Assembly (NCBI GenBank): GCA_019306365.1
Contig: JAFDLS010000014.1
Coordinates: forward strand, 1 to 42,006
Reading direction: 5' to 3'
Length of the DNA: 42,006 nt
Origin: Deltaproteobacteria bacterium
GTDB lineage: Bacteria; Desulfobacterota; Desulfarculia; Adiutricales; JAFDHD01
The notes under the pieces are model-generated. The model was not told the DNA's origin. It was given only the letters and a program-made list of their open reading frames with translations, and did no database searches. This document shows, piece after piece, positions 1 through 7,833 of the stretch. The position numbers and the translations under genes were made by a program. Positions within the stretch are counted from its first letter, which is position 1, and each line of letters starts with the position of its first letter.

Positions 1-717
1 CCGGTCACGGCCAACGACCAGGAGTTTGATCTGAATTTGCTGCAAGGCCCTAATCACATTGGGTAATCCCTTCCGTGAGAAACCCGAACCAACAAAAAGG
101 GCCACCGGTTCGTCCTGAGTTAAATCCAACTCCTGCCTGACACGTTCCCGATGAGCCTCTCGAAGTTCCGGATAAAACCTTCCGCGATCCAATCCATTAT
201 AAATGACCCGAATCTTATCCTCGGGTACCCGGTAATGCCGGATGATTTCCTCCCGGCCTCTCTTTGAATTAGCCAAAATGCATTTGAGCTTCTCATCGGC
301 AAAGAGCCTCGCCTCCAGATGTAAAAAAGCCTTATGCTTTGGGTTTATACTGTCGACTAAGGCCTTACCCCGCCCATAAGCCCGGGCCCTTCTGAACAGC
401 CATTCTCGATGACATCCGTCTCCGGCCCGGAAGATATCCTGAGAATAAGTCCGCTCGAAACTGTGCACCAGGTCGAATCCGCCCGATTGGATTTTCAGCG
501 CCACGTCTCGAGCGAATGTTAACAAACTGAAAAAAGACGGGCCTCTCCCCGGCGGAATAGGGTCAAAAATAAGCCCTTCAGTCTTTTCAGCCTCCCACTC
601 TCTGGCGAGGATGTGGACTTCATGACCCTGATCGACCAGCCGGCGGGCCAGTTCACTCACGTAACGCTCTGCTCCGCCAAAATCGGTATAGCGTTTCCTG
701 ATCAAAGCCAGTTTCAT
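1..717 (-). CDS. GT4-family glycosyltransferase, WaaG-like (3' end outside window)
   Basis: Translating the minus strand from the ATG at 717 gives 239 codons open to the window edge, so the C-terminus is missing. The N-terminus begins MKLALIRKRYTDFGGAERY, with the nucleotide-sugar transferase GGAE loop typical of GT-B fold GT4 enzymes. Further in are VIYNGLD and FVGSGFSRKGL, the start of the second Rossmann domain. The resemblance to WaaG (LPS core glucosyltransferase I) is by motif and context: it is the last visible gene of an LPS core cluster and lies 19 bases after the WaaE-like gene. AAGGATG upstream of the ATG is a fair ribosome site. The sugar donor and acceptor cannot be read from the sequence. 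GT4 family is near certain; WaaG function is likely but unproven. Confidence 0.85.
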   Translation of the reverse strand, partial: MKLALIRKRYTDFGGAERYVSELARRLVDQGHEVHILAREWEAEKTEGLIFDPIPPGRGPSFFSLLTFARDVALKIQSGGFDLVHSFERTYSQDIFRAGDGCHREWLFRRARAYGRGKALVDSINPKHKAFLHLEARLFADEKLKCILANSKRGREEIIRHYRVPEDKIRVIYNGLDRGRFYPELREAHRERVRQELDLTQDEPVALFVGSGFSRKGLPNVIRALQQIQIKLLVVGRDR

Positions 718-736
718 GGCTCATCCTTGCGAAACA

Positions 737-1489
737 TCATTTTGATCGGGAGAGCTCAAGCAGTTTGGCGTATTTTACAAAGGTATACATGCTGTAAAGG
801 CAGGCCATCAAAAACCCCTCGTAACCGTCCAGAAATCCCCGCCTTAAAAAAAACATTTTAATAAAGGTAAAACCCGCGTGGCCGCTCATTCTCAGAGGAC
901 CGGTGTGTCTGCCCTGGCGTAGATATTCCTCGGCCTGCAGAGTCGAGTAGGTCTCCATCCGGTCAAGATAATCTTTAACGGAATCATAAGAGTGGTGCTC
1001 CATAGGATATTTCAAGCTGTTTACCGTCCCATCGACTTCGATGGTCTCATGTACGGTTTGGGGCCCGCAACGTCCGAGGCCACGTCGAAAAAGACGGAGA
1101 CGTTTCTCAGGATAAAAACCGCCATGCCTAAGCCATTTACCCCGGTAAAAAACCTTACGAAGCAAGTAATAACCAGCAACCTCCGCCTGAGGGCGCTCCA
1201 AAAGCTCCTTGATCTCCACAGCCAGTTCCGGTGTAACACGTTCGTCCGCGTCCAAACTCAAGATCCAATCGCCGGTTGTCAAATCAAATGCCTTGTTCTT
1301 TTGAGCGGAATAGCCAGACCACTTTTGGAAAAAAATTTTGTTTGTATACTCCTGGCAAAGTTCCACTGTCCGATCCGTGCTTCCCGAATCCAAAACCACG
1401 ATCTCGTGAGCCCAGGAAACACTTTTGAGGCAGGCGGTGATATTTTTTTCCTCGTTTAAAGTGATTATGGCTACAGACAAGGTTTCCAT
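737..1489 (-). CDS. GT2-family LPS core glycosyltransferase, WaaE/KdtX-like
   Basis: A 250-residue GT-A enzyme. The N-terminus METLSVAIITLNEEKNI is the classic GT2 opening. VLDSGSTDRT (about 32-41) and SLDADERVTPEL (about 78-89, the DxD metal site) complete the nucleotide-sugar pocket. Length and motifs match the WaaE/KdtX/LgtF group, which adds a glucose to heptose I of the LPS inner core in other Gram-negatives. A hydrophobic, basic C-terminal part (about 205-245) suggests contact with the inner membrane. It sits just upstream of the WaaG-like gene. The ATG start has only a weak ribosome site. About 250 bases between this gene and the Trm112-like gene hold no ORF I can support. The exact sugar and linkage are inference. 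Confidence 0.87.
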   Translation of the reverse strand: METLSVAIITLNEEKNITACLKSVSWAHEIVVLDSGSTDRTVELCQEYTNKIFFQKWSGYSAQKNKAFDLTTGDWILSLDADERVTPELAVEIKELLERPQAEVAGYYLLRKVFYRGKWLRHGGFYPEKRLRLFRRGLGRCGPQTVHETIEVDGTVNSLKYPMEHHSYDSVKDYLDRMETYSTLQAEEYLRQGRHTGPLRMSGHAGFTFIKMFFLRRGFLDGYEGFLMACLYSMYTFVKYAKLLELSRSK

Positions 1490-1739
1490 GCCGGCTTACT
1501 TCCTATTAATTTCAGACAAAAACAAGCGCCAATTTAGTAATATTCATGATCTTGCATTGCTGTTCCCGGGCCGCGGTCCCTATTTAGAGTGCTGAGCTTG
1601 AGTTTTTACTTCACTTGCGTCTTTAAGATCTCAAGAGAGATGGTAATACGTCATAGCGAACACTCGAAAAAGATTAGCACGGCCTGCCCCAGGCCTTTCA
1701 AATCCATAAAAAACAATGACTAAAGGCCGGCTTGCAGTA

Positions 1740-1910
1740 TTAGTTCAGAGGTTTCGCCTCATCAATGAGCATTATGGGGATGTCGTCCTTTATCTCATAC
1801 AGGAGCTGGCAGTTTTCACAAATCAAACCATCTTCAGACTCGGTCAGATTCAAGTCCCCCTTGCATTTTGGACAGGCCAGCACCTCTAACAGTTCCTTGC
1901 TTATAGGCAT
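1740..1910 (-). CDS. Trm112-family zinc-ribbon small protein (YcaR-like)
   Basis: A 56-residue protein beginning MPISKELLEVLACPKCKG. It has the CPKC...CENC four-cysteine pattern and the ending typical of Trm112/UPF0434 proteins (YEIKDDIPIMLIDEA). The start is secure: AGGAGGAAGAT lies immediately upstream of the ATG. In E. coli the homologue YcaR sits between lpxK and kdsB, so its place in this LPS cluster fits known context. Its bacterial role is not settled; eukaryotic and archaeal Trm112 activates methyltransferases. The visible cysteines suggest zinc binding. Repeat A1 begins 57 bases upstream, so the promoter would have to lie in that short gap, within A1, or further upstream. Confidence 0.9.
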   Translation of the reverse strand: MPISKELLEVLACPKCKGDLNLTESEDGLICENCQLLYEIKDDIPIMLIDEAKPLN

Positions 1911-1966
1911 ATCTTCCTCCTGTTAAATTCAGACCATATATACTTTCGACTATTTTTACAAATATA

Positions 1967-2141
1967 TGAGACCTCTGCAAAACATCGTCCTTTAGCCGAA
2001 CTCATGAGCGCCGCTTCGCTGATGCTGCAGCGGCATATGTCAGTCTCAAATTTAAGCCCTCGAAATATTAGTAATATTCCTGCGGGTTAAATTTTCGCCT
2101 TCCGCGATTTCAACAAAATTACTGGTTTTGCAGAGGTCTCA
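1967..2141. repeat. MITE-like repeat A1 (175 bp)
   Basis: A non-coding element with perfect 17-bp terminal inverted repeats: TGAGACCTCTGCAAAAC at 1967-1983 and its complement at 2125-2141. The interior contains a GC-rich palindromic patch around CTGCAGCGGCATATG and an AT-rich patch (AATATTAGTAATATT). A copy of the same length in the same orientation lies at 3200-3374 (A2), with only scattered substitutions. The right end abuts the stop codon of waaC (TAA at 2143-2145). No transposase is visible in the window. No convincing target duplication flanks this copy. Confidence 0.9.
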
Positions 2142-2142
2142 T

Positions 2143-3168
2143 TTACAATTCAAGCCTGGTTCGAACCGCCTCATAAACCTCGTCAACGCTCAATTCTGTC
2201 ATGCATTTAGGATCCGGGCAACTCTTCCGAAAACACGGGCTGCATTCAAGTTCTCGTCTCAAAACCAGATGACCAGGGCCAAAAGGTCCGGTCCTCCACG
2301 GCGCGGTTGGCCCAAACAGCGCCACGACAGGAACTCCCACCCCGGCGGCCAGATGCATTGGTCCGGTGTCTGGGCAAACAACAAGATCCGCGGATCGAAA
2401 AATTTCCATTAAAACCTTTAGGCTGGTCTGACCGGTCACATCCAAAGCCCCATGGCTGCCTTGAAAAATCTCCCGATTAAAAGCCCTGTCCTGCGGTCCG
2501 CCGGTAAGCACCACCTGTATATCCAATTCCCGGGACATGCGCCGAATCAATTCCTTCCATGACTCACGCGGCCAAAGCTTGGTCGTCCATCTGGCCACAG
2601 GGTTGAGCACGACTTTGGGTTTGCCGCTACCGGCAAGCATCTGCTCGGCCCGGTGAGCCGCGTCATCGTTTCTAGGCAGGCAGAATTTGACATTCTTGTC
2701 AACCTCAGCCCCTAAAAGCGCCGCTACATCAAGATAACGCAGCAAGGCGTGCTGGTCAATATTGTAAGGCTCCATGCGCCGGTTATAGAAAAGATAGCTC
2801 AGCTCCCGAGATCGATCAAAGCCCACTTTCTGCCGACCACCGCTGAGGAAAGCGAAAATACCACTTTTAAAAAGCCCCTGCAAGTCAATAACAAGGTCGT
2901 ATTTCTCTGATCGAAGATCTTTCAGGAATAGGCGTATCTCCTTAATTGTTGAACGAATTCGTCCCTTTTTAATCTCCCTTATCCAACTCTTCCGGTGCGA
3001 GACCAGCACCCGGTCGATTTGGGAATGATCAAGAACAATGTCTGACGCTGCTTCTTCGACCAACCATGTCAGGCGAGCCTGTGGATAAGTTCGGCGCAGA
3101 GCCTCCAGAAATGGCTGGCACTGTGCCACGTCACCGATAGCGCTTAGTTTGATAATCAGTATATTCAA
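2143..3168 (-). CDS. waaC: LPS heptosyltransferase I (WaaC), GT9 family
   Basis: Transfers L-glycero-D-manno-heptose from ADP-heptose to Kdo of Kdo2-lipid A at the cytoplasmic face of the inner membrane. The N-terminus NILIIKLSAIGDV is the GT9 acceptor-domain opening. VIDLQGLFKSG (about 97-107) and the donor-domain signature DTGPMHLAAGVGVP followed by ALFGPTAPWRTGP are all present. I chose the TTG at 3168 (341 residues) because AAGGGGAAG lies just upstream and homology begins there. The longer reading from 3282 would take its first residues from repeat A2 and should not be annotated. The C-terminus has a CSPCFRKSCPDPKC cysteine cluster, as in other bacterial GT9 enzymes. The gene is bracketed by direct repeats A1 and A2. 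Confidence 0.93.
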   Translation of the reverse strand: MNILIIKLSAIGDVAQCQPFLEALRRTYPQARLTWLVEEAASDIVLDHSQIDRVLVSHRKSWIREIKKGRIRSTIKEIRLFLKDLRSEKYDLVIDLQGLFKSGIFAFLSGGRQKVGFDRSRELSYLFYNRRMEPYNIDQHALLRYLDVAALLGAEVDKNVKFCLPRNDDAAHRAEQMLAGSGKPKVVLNPVARWTTKLWPRESWKELIRRMSRELDIQVVLTGGPQDRAFNREIFQGSHGALDVTGQTSLKVLMEIFRSADLVVCPDTGPMHLAAGVGVPVVALFGPTAPWRTGPFGPGHLVLRRELECSPCFRKSCPDPKCMTELSVDEVYEAVRTRLEL

Positions 3169-3199
3169 AAAAACGACTTCCCCTTGATGAAAGCTAGTT

Positions 3200-3374
3200 T
3201 GAGACCTCTGCAAAACTTCGTCCTTTAGCTGAACTCTTGAGCACCGCTTCGCTGACGCTGCAGCGGCGTATGTCAGGCTCAAATTTAACTCCTCGAAATA
3301 TTAATAATATTCCTGCGGGTTAAATTTTCACCTTCCGCGATTTCAACAAAATTACTGGTTTTGCAGAGGCCTCA
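3200..3374. repeat. MITE-like repeat A2 (175 bp), second copy
   Basis: Near-identical in length and order to A1 and in the same orientation. The ends are TGAGACCTCTGCAAAAC and a complement with one change (GGCCTCA in place of GGTCTCA). If the element is taken to begin at GAGACC (3201) and end at 3373, it is flanked by a 5-bp direct duplication AGTTT (3196-3200 and 3374-3378), as expected of a transposed element. It separates gmhB from waaC, two genes otherwise expected to be tightly packed. Its left end is 31 bp upstream of the waaC TTG, so any gmhB-waaC readthrough transcript must cross it. Confidence 0.9.
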
Positions 3375-3385
3375 GTTTAACCTTT

Positions 3386-3964
3386 TCAAATTTCTTTGAG
3401 GATCCAATCCACCGCCCCGCTAAGATCCTCCGCCACAAAATCCGGCCTCACTTCTGAATTGGGTAACAAATACTCCAGCTCTCCCCTTCCATAGCCGCTC
3501 AGAACAAGAATATTCCTTGTTCCCGCCGCCTGACCGGTTTTTATATCGGCCAGTCTGTCACCAATAGAAAAAGAACGGGCCAGGTCAAGCTTCAGCCGGG
3601 CCGTGGCCTTCTCGATTAACCCTGGCCGGGGTTTGCGGCATTCACAATCTTTCCGGTACTCATGCACTTCAGCCTGTGGGTGGTGAGGACAGTAATATAT
3701 CCCGTCAAGTTTGGCCCCGTCACGAGCCAGAAGATCCTTCATCTTTTTATTAACCGCGTCAACCAGATCTTTTGGGAAGTACCCCCGTGCCACACCGGAC
3801 TGATTGCTGGCAACAACCACGGCCAACCCTGCCTGATTGAGTCTGGCAATGGCGGAACCTACACCGGGCAGAAGCCTGAAACGATCGAGGTGATTGATGT
3901 ATCCCATCTGTTCGTTGATCGTTCCATCCCGATCAAGAAAAACAGCGCGTCTAAGATCCGTCAC
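3386..3964 (-). CDS. gmhB: D-glycero-D-manno-heptose 1,7-bisphosphate 7-phosphatase (GmhB)
   Basis: HAD-family phosphatase of the ADP-heptose pathway. It removes the 7-phosphate from heptose bisphosphate in the cytosol and so supplies the WaaC and WaaF donor. The catalytic motif FLDRDGTIN is at the N-terminus. ASNQSGVARG (HAD motif 2), a zinc site of the type CPHHPQ...CECRKP, and GDRLADIKTG (motif 4) follow in order. I prefer the GTG at 3964 (192 residues) over the in-frame ATG at 3985 because AAAGGAGG lies 8-9 bases upstream of the GTG; E. coli GmhB is about 191 residues. The start overlaps the end of waaF by 14 bases, so the two are translationally coupled. Confidence 0.93.
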   Translation of the reverse strand: MTDLRRAVFLDRDGTINEQMGYINHLDRFRLLPGVGSAIARLNQAGLAVVVASNQSGVARGYFPKDLVDAVNKKMKDLLARDGAKLDGIYYCPHHPQAEVHEYRKDCECRKPRPGLIEKATARLKLDLARSFSIGDRLADIKTGQAAGTRNILVLSGYGRGELEYLLPNSEVRPDFVAEDLSGAVDWILKEI

Positions 3965-5024
3965 CAGATTCGCCTCCTTTTCCAATTAATTCTAGTCCGG
4001 CTGTCGCCACCTCTTCCGGTTTAACAAGCTCCATGCAAAGATGGTTCGACTGGGTGCAAACGCGCTTCAAACAGGGCGCGCAATCCACGGGATGACGAAT
4101 TACACGAGCATTGTTAGTGAAAGGACTCGTGGTGATTGGATTTGTTGAGCCAAATATGGCCACCAGCGGTGTGCCCACCGCTGCACCAACGTGCATCAAG
4201 CCCGAATCATTAGTTAAAAATAAATGACAACGCTTTATCAAGGCCGCGACCTCGGCCAGATCCGTCCTTCCCGCAAGATCATAGGCTGGAACTGTCAGGA
4301 ACTCCTTAATCCCTTTGGTGACCATAACTTCACTTTGACTGCCAAACAAAAGAGCCGTTCCACGTTTATTTTCAAGAATAACCTGGGCCGCTTTCGCGAA
4401 TTTTTCCGGCGGCCACTGTTTAGCCAGGCCATAGGAAGCTCCGGGGGCAATGCCCAATATAAAGGAGCCATCTAAGTTCATTTCGGAAAGCCTGGCTGAA
4501 GCCCATTGTTCGGCCGAAGAAGGCAGATGAAAGATAGGATTAGATTGATTAACCTTCAAACCGGACCGGCGAATTAAACCCTGATAAGACTCAACCTCGT
4601 GAATTTGTTTGTCTTCGGGCCGGTGTCTGACAGCCCGGTTGAGTAAAAAGCCCCGGCCGTCCGTATTGTACCCCAGGCGCTCGGGTATCCGCGCCAGCCA
4701 GGCAAGCAAAGCCGCGCCGAACGCGTGCTGAAAGAGCACGGCCAGATCGAACCGTTTTGCGCGGACCTCCCCCGCCAAACGATTAAAACCGGACCAACCC
4801 TTGTGTCTGCGCTCTCGATCGTAGATTATAATCTCATCCACAGCCGGATGATCCTCATAGACCGCCGTCACCCTGCTTCTGGCCAGAACCGAAATGCGCG
4901 CCTCAGGAAAATTTGCTTTCAGTGAAGCCAATGCCGGAGTAGTCAGTAACGCGTCGCCAACCCAGTTGGTTGACCGAACCAGGATGCGCCGGATGTTACT
5001 CCGTGTAAGTTCCATAAAGCTCAA
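3951..5024 (-). CDS. waaF: ADP-heptose:LPS heptosyltransferase II (WaaF)
   Basis: GT9 enzyme adding the second heptose to the LPS inner core. After a short lead the protein reads ILVRSTNWVGDALLTTPAL, the WaaF form of the GT9 opening (WaaC has KLSAIGDV instead). The donor-site signature TNDSGLMHVGAAVGTP and AIFGSTNPITTSPF are near residues 270-300. The C-terminal cysteines CAPCLKRVCTQSNHLC match WaaF. Length 357 is normal. The ATG at 5024 overlaps the lpxK stop in an ATGA arrangement. A second ATG four codons in is possible but the coupled start is the better choice. Confidence 0.94.
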   Translation of the reverse strand: MSFMELTRSNIRRILVRSTNWVGDALLTTPALASLKANFPEARISVLARSRVTAVYEDHPAVDEIIIYDRERRHKGWSGFNRLAGEVRAKRFDLAVLFQHAFGAALLAWLARIPERLGYNTDGRGFLLNRAVRHRPEDKQIHEVESYQGLIRRSGLKVNQSNPIFHLPSSAEQWASARLSEMNLDGSFILGIAPGASYGLAKQWPPEKFAKAAQVILENKRGTALLFGSQSEVMVTKGIKEFLTVPAYDLAGRTDLAEVAALIKRCHLFLTNDSGLMHVGAAVGTPLVAIFGSTNPITTSPFTNNARVIRHPVDCAPCLKRVCTQSNHLCMELVKPEEVATAGLELIGKGGESGDGS

Positions 5025-6097
5025 TCGGCCTCCTGATTCGGATATATCATGGCCATAAATTCGTCCTTTCGTTCCAAGATTTCAAACTCCACGCCCAGAA
5101 CCCATACCTCCAGGGGTATACCCCATTTGCGTAAATCATCGGTCCGCAATTTAACAGCATCCTTGGCCGTGGTCACTGCTTTTTTTATACCCAGCTCCCT
5201 GGCCCTGGCCGCCAGGGATAGAAGATCGCTGCGCCGGGCATGAAAATGATCGGGCCACTCAACGAAACCCGCCACCTCAACGCCTAGCCCGGTTAAAGTA
5301 TCCAAAAAGACCTGGGGTCTGGCCAGACCGCAAAAAGCCAGAACTCTTGTCCCAACCAGGAAACCTAAATCCTTTTCAGCATCCCCCTGAAGCTTGGTCA
5401 GCGACACTGGTTGGTGTCTTGCCGGAAAAATTGACCGGCTTGGAAAATCCTTTTCCAACTCTTCTATGAGCTGCCGATTATTATATTCGGACCGGGTAAT
5501 CATGAAGGCCGTGGCCCGGGCGGCTTGAGACCTGGGTTCGCGTAATGGGCCGGCAGGCAAAATCCAGCCGTTTCCCCAGGGATTTTTAGCGTCCAAAAGC
5601 AGCAGATTGATATCCCTTTTTAGCTTCAGATGCTGAAAGCCATCATCTAAAATTAGGGTCTGGACATCAAAATGATCAATTGCATACTGACCCGCGAGAT
5701 GTCGATCTTTCCCGGTCAGCACAGCCACGCCGGGCAAGGACTCTGCAATCAAATAGGCTTCATCCCCTGCCTGGAAAGGGCTGAGAAGAATTTTTTTTCC
5801 ATCAGAAACAATATTCACCGATTCCTTGGCGTTGCCGTGATAACCTCGGCTTAAAACCGCGGTCTTTATACCCATTGCATGGAGCTGTCCGGCGATAAAG
5901 ATCACGGCTGGGGTCTTGCCAGTCCCCCCAACCACCAGATTCCCCACGCTGATGACCCAGGCCTTCAGATGATCGGATTTGAGGCGACCGGAATTGTAAA
6001 GCTTCAGTCGAAGATCAACCGCCGCCCCATAAAGGGAAGTCAGCCTGCGGCGAAAAAATCCCGGGCGTGTTGAATAGAGATCAATTGAAAGATTCAT
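5021..6097 (-). CDS. lpxK: Tetraacyldisaccharide 4'-kinase (LpxK)
   Basis: Phosphorylates the 4' position of the lipid A disaccharide to give lipid IVA; membrane-associated and ATP-dependent. The Walker A loop GNLVVGGTGKTP is at residues 52-63 and is the LpxK-specific form. LSRGYHG, GDEAYLIA and ILDDGFQHLKLKRD (about residues 150-163, a stretch very characteristic of LpxK) follow. Length 358 is slightly above E. coli LpxK (328). Both ends overlap neighbours by four bases: its ATG overlaps the waaA stop and its stop overlaps the waaF ATG, so waaA-lpxK-waaF form one coupled unit. Confidence 0.95.
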   Translation of the reverse strand: MNLSIDLYSTRPGFFRRRLTSLYGAAVDLRLKLYNSGRLKSDHLKAWVISVGNLVVGGTGKTPAVIFIAGQLHAMGIKTAVLSRGYHGNAKESVNIVSDGKKILLSPFQAGDEAYLIAESLPGVAVLTGKDRHLAGQYAIDHFDVQTLILDDGFQHLKLKRDINLLLLDAKNPWGNGWILPAGPLREPRSQAARATAFMITRSEYNNRQLIEELEKDFPSRSIFPARHQPVSLTKLQGDAEKDLGFLVGTRVLAFCGLARPQVFLDTLTGLGVEVAGFVEWPDHFHARRSDLLSLAARARELGIKKAVTTAKDAVKLRTDDLRKWGIPLEVWVLGVEFEILERKDEFMAMIYPNQEAD

Positions 6098-7392
6098 CGG
6101 TCTGCCGCGCTCCGTAAAGCAAGAGCCCGTTTTACTAGTTCCATATTTCGATCAATCGCTCCCTGGTGTGCTTCGATAACCGCGCGGGCCCGCTTTCCCA
6201 TCTCTTTCCTTTTTTCAGGATCGGCTAACAGACTTTTCAGTTTCATCTTGAGATCATCCCGGTCAGCGACCTGAATTCCCCCTCCGCCAGCGAGGATCAA
6301 CCGGGCTATCTCCTGAAAGTTTTGCATTCGGCGGCCGAAAAGAACAGGTTTGAAATGAGCTGCGGGCTCGAGCAGGTTATGTCCTCCGCCCTCCCCTGAA
6401 CCGGGCAGGCTTTTACCGATAAAAACCACATCCGCCAACTCATAAAAACGGTCCAGTTCACCCTGAGTGTCGAGTAAAAAAACCCTGGTTTCAGCAGAAG
6501 GCTTCGGCCCGCTGCGGCGGGCGGCTTCCACTTTTCGCTGCTGGATCAGCTGCCAGACCTGCTCAAATCGAGATTTATTCCGTGGAGCAAGCAATAGCCT
6601 CAGTTCAGGAAAGTCCGCAGCAAGCTCCGTAAAAATTTCAAGGAGGGCCTCCTCTTCTCCAGGATGTGTGCTGCCGCCTACCAGCCAGACACCGCGAGGA
6701 AGACCGCTTTCGGTCAGCAAAACCTCACGAATCTCTGGACCGGTTTTTGGCTGAGCGCGGTCGAACTTGAGATTTCCGGTTACCACAATCCGATCGGAAC
6801 CCGCGCCCAAATCGAGCATCCGCTGTTTATCAAGATTTGTTTGGACACCAATGAAAGTGAACAGATTCAGGACCTTTTTCCACCACCTCTTAATCAACCG
6901 GTAACGGGAGTAAGAGCGGTCGGAAACTCTGGCGTTTATTAGCACGACTGGTATTTTTTTCTGTCTGAGACGGGCCAGAAAGTTTGGCCAGATATCCGTT
7001 TCCACCAGCACAACCAGGTCCGGCTCCACCTGATCTTGAACCCGCCTTACAGCTGGAGGCCAGTCATAAGGAAACTGCATAATTTGGGCTTTATCTGAGA
7101 ACCTGGTTTGTGCAATTTGACGGCCGCTTCGGGTGGTGGTGGACAGGCAGACATCATAACCTTCGGATTTGAGGCGGTTAATGAATTCCTGCGCAGATAA
7201 AGTCTCACCCAGACTCAAAGCATGGACCCAGATTCTAACGGATGACTTCGGTTCCAGACTAATATCTCTCAAGCCCAGCCGGTCTGGAAAATTCCAGAGA
7301 TACTTGCCGGATGCCAACCCTTTCACTAAATAATAAGGAGCCAGGGCCACGGCGGCCCCGCTGTAAGCCAGCGTGTAAAAAGGGAACATCAT
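6094..7392 (-). CDS. waaA: 3-deoxy-D-manno-octulosonic acid transferase (WaaA/KdtA)
   Basis: Transfers Kdo from CMP-Kdo to lipid IVA at the inner membrane. A hydrophobic N-terminal anchor (about residues 3-25) is followed by IWVHALSLGETLSAQEFI, the acceptor-site motif of KdtA. VETDIWPNFL (about 126-135) and the donor-side GEGGGHNLLEPAAHFKPVLFG stretch, with FxE/LLEPA signature, are present. Length 432 agrees with E. coli WaaA (425). The ATG at 7392 is the first gene after a 441-bp gap and is probably served by a promoter there. Whether it adds one or two Kdo residues cannot be judged from sequence. Confidence 0.95.
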   Translation of the reverse strand: MMFPFYTLAYSGAAVALAPYYLVKGLASGKYLWNFPDRLGLRDISLEPKSSVRIWVHALSLGETLSAQEFINRLKSEGYDVCLSTTTRSGRQIAQTRFSDKAQIMQFPYDWPPAVRRVQDQVEPDLVVLVETDIWPNFLARLRQKKIPVVLINARVSDRSYSRYRLIKRWWKKVLNLFTFIGVQTNLDKQRMLDLGAGSDRIVVTGNLKFDRAQPKTGPEIREVLLTESGLPRGVWLVGGSTHPGEEEALLEIFTELAADFPELRLLLAPRNKSRFEQVWQLIQQRKVEAARRSGPKPSAETRVFLLDTQGELDRFYELADVVFIGKSLPGSGEGGGHNLLEPAAHFKPVLFGRRMQNFQEIARLILAGGGGIQVADRDDLKMKLKSLLADPEKRKEMGKRARAVIEAHQGAIDRNMELVKRALALRSAADR

Positions 7393-7833
7393 TGCAATTA
7401 ACTATTCACCGCCACACAGGGAGCTTTCAGAACCATTAAAAGTGCCATCCGGATTTACGCCTGATAGAGAGAAAAAAGCCTGTCGATTTGATTTAAAGGC
7501 GCAACCATCGCCTCGGGGACTTATAAATAAAATCAAGCAAACCTCTTCATATTTATACCAAAAACTATCAGAGCCCCCCCTCAAAGTCAAGGTGAACCGA
7601 GGCCGGAAATGCTAATATCGAAGCCACATTAGGCTAATTGCCGCTTGAATGGGGATCATGCGAAATTTCGTTTATGTCTCATTATGGACAAATGCCCGTG
7701 AAACCATAATTAAACGATTGGTTCCTCTAAGACGCCATGAAAACGTCCCGTCAAGTAACGCTTCATAAAAAATCGAAGTTAAAGGAGGCAGACCGCATTG
7801 CAGCGATGAGCGGTTTTGGCTCGAATGATTTTT
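7393..7833. promoter_or_regulatory. 441-bp intergenic region upstream of waaA
   Basis: No gene is supported here. A 62-codon minus-strand reading at 7402-7590 lacks recognisable protein features. On the minus strand, a TTGACT near 7580 is followed by A/T-rich stretches (TATAAATATG), but the spacing to a -10 is poor, so the promoter is only a candidate. A dyad ATTATGG...CCATAAT spans 7681-7710 with a 16-base loop and could be an operator or weak hairpin. The gap marks the division between the lptF-lptG end of one transcription unit and the waaA-lpxK-waaF unit. Confidence 0.4.

Noticed and set aside
3169-3282. N-terminal extension of waaC to an ATG at 3282
   Set aside because: Most of those 38 codons lie inside repeat A2, have no GT9 similarity, and the TTG at 3168 has a ribosome site where homology begins.
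7402-7590. 62-codon minus-strand reading upstream of waaA
   Set aside because: No ribosome site, no conserved pattern, composition unlike neighbouring genes; more probably untranslated leader.
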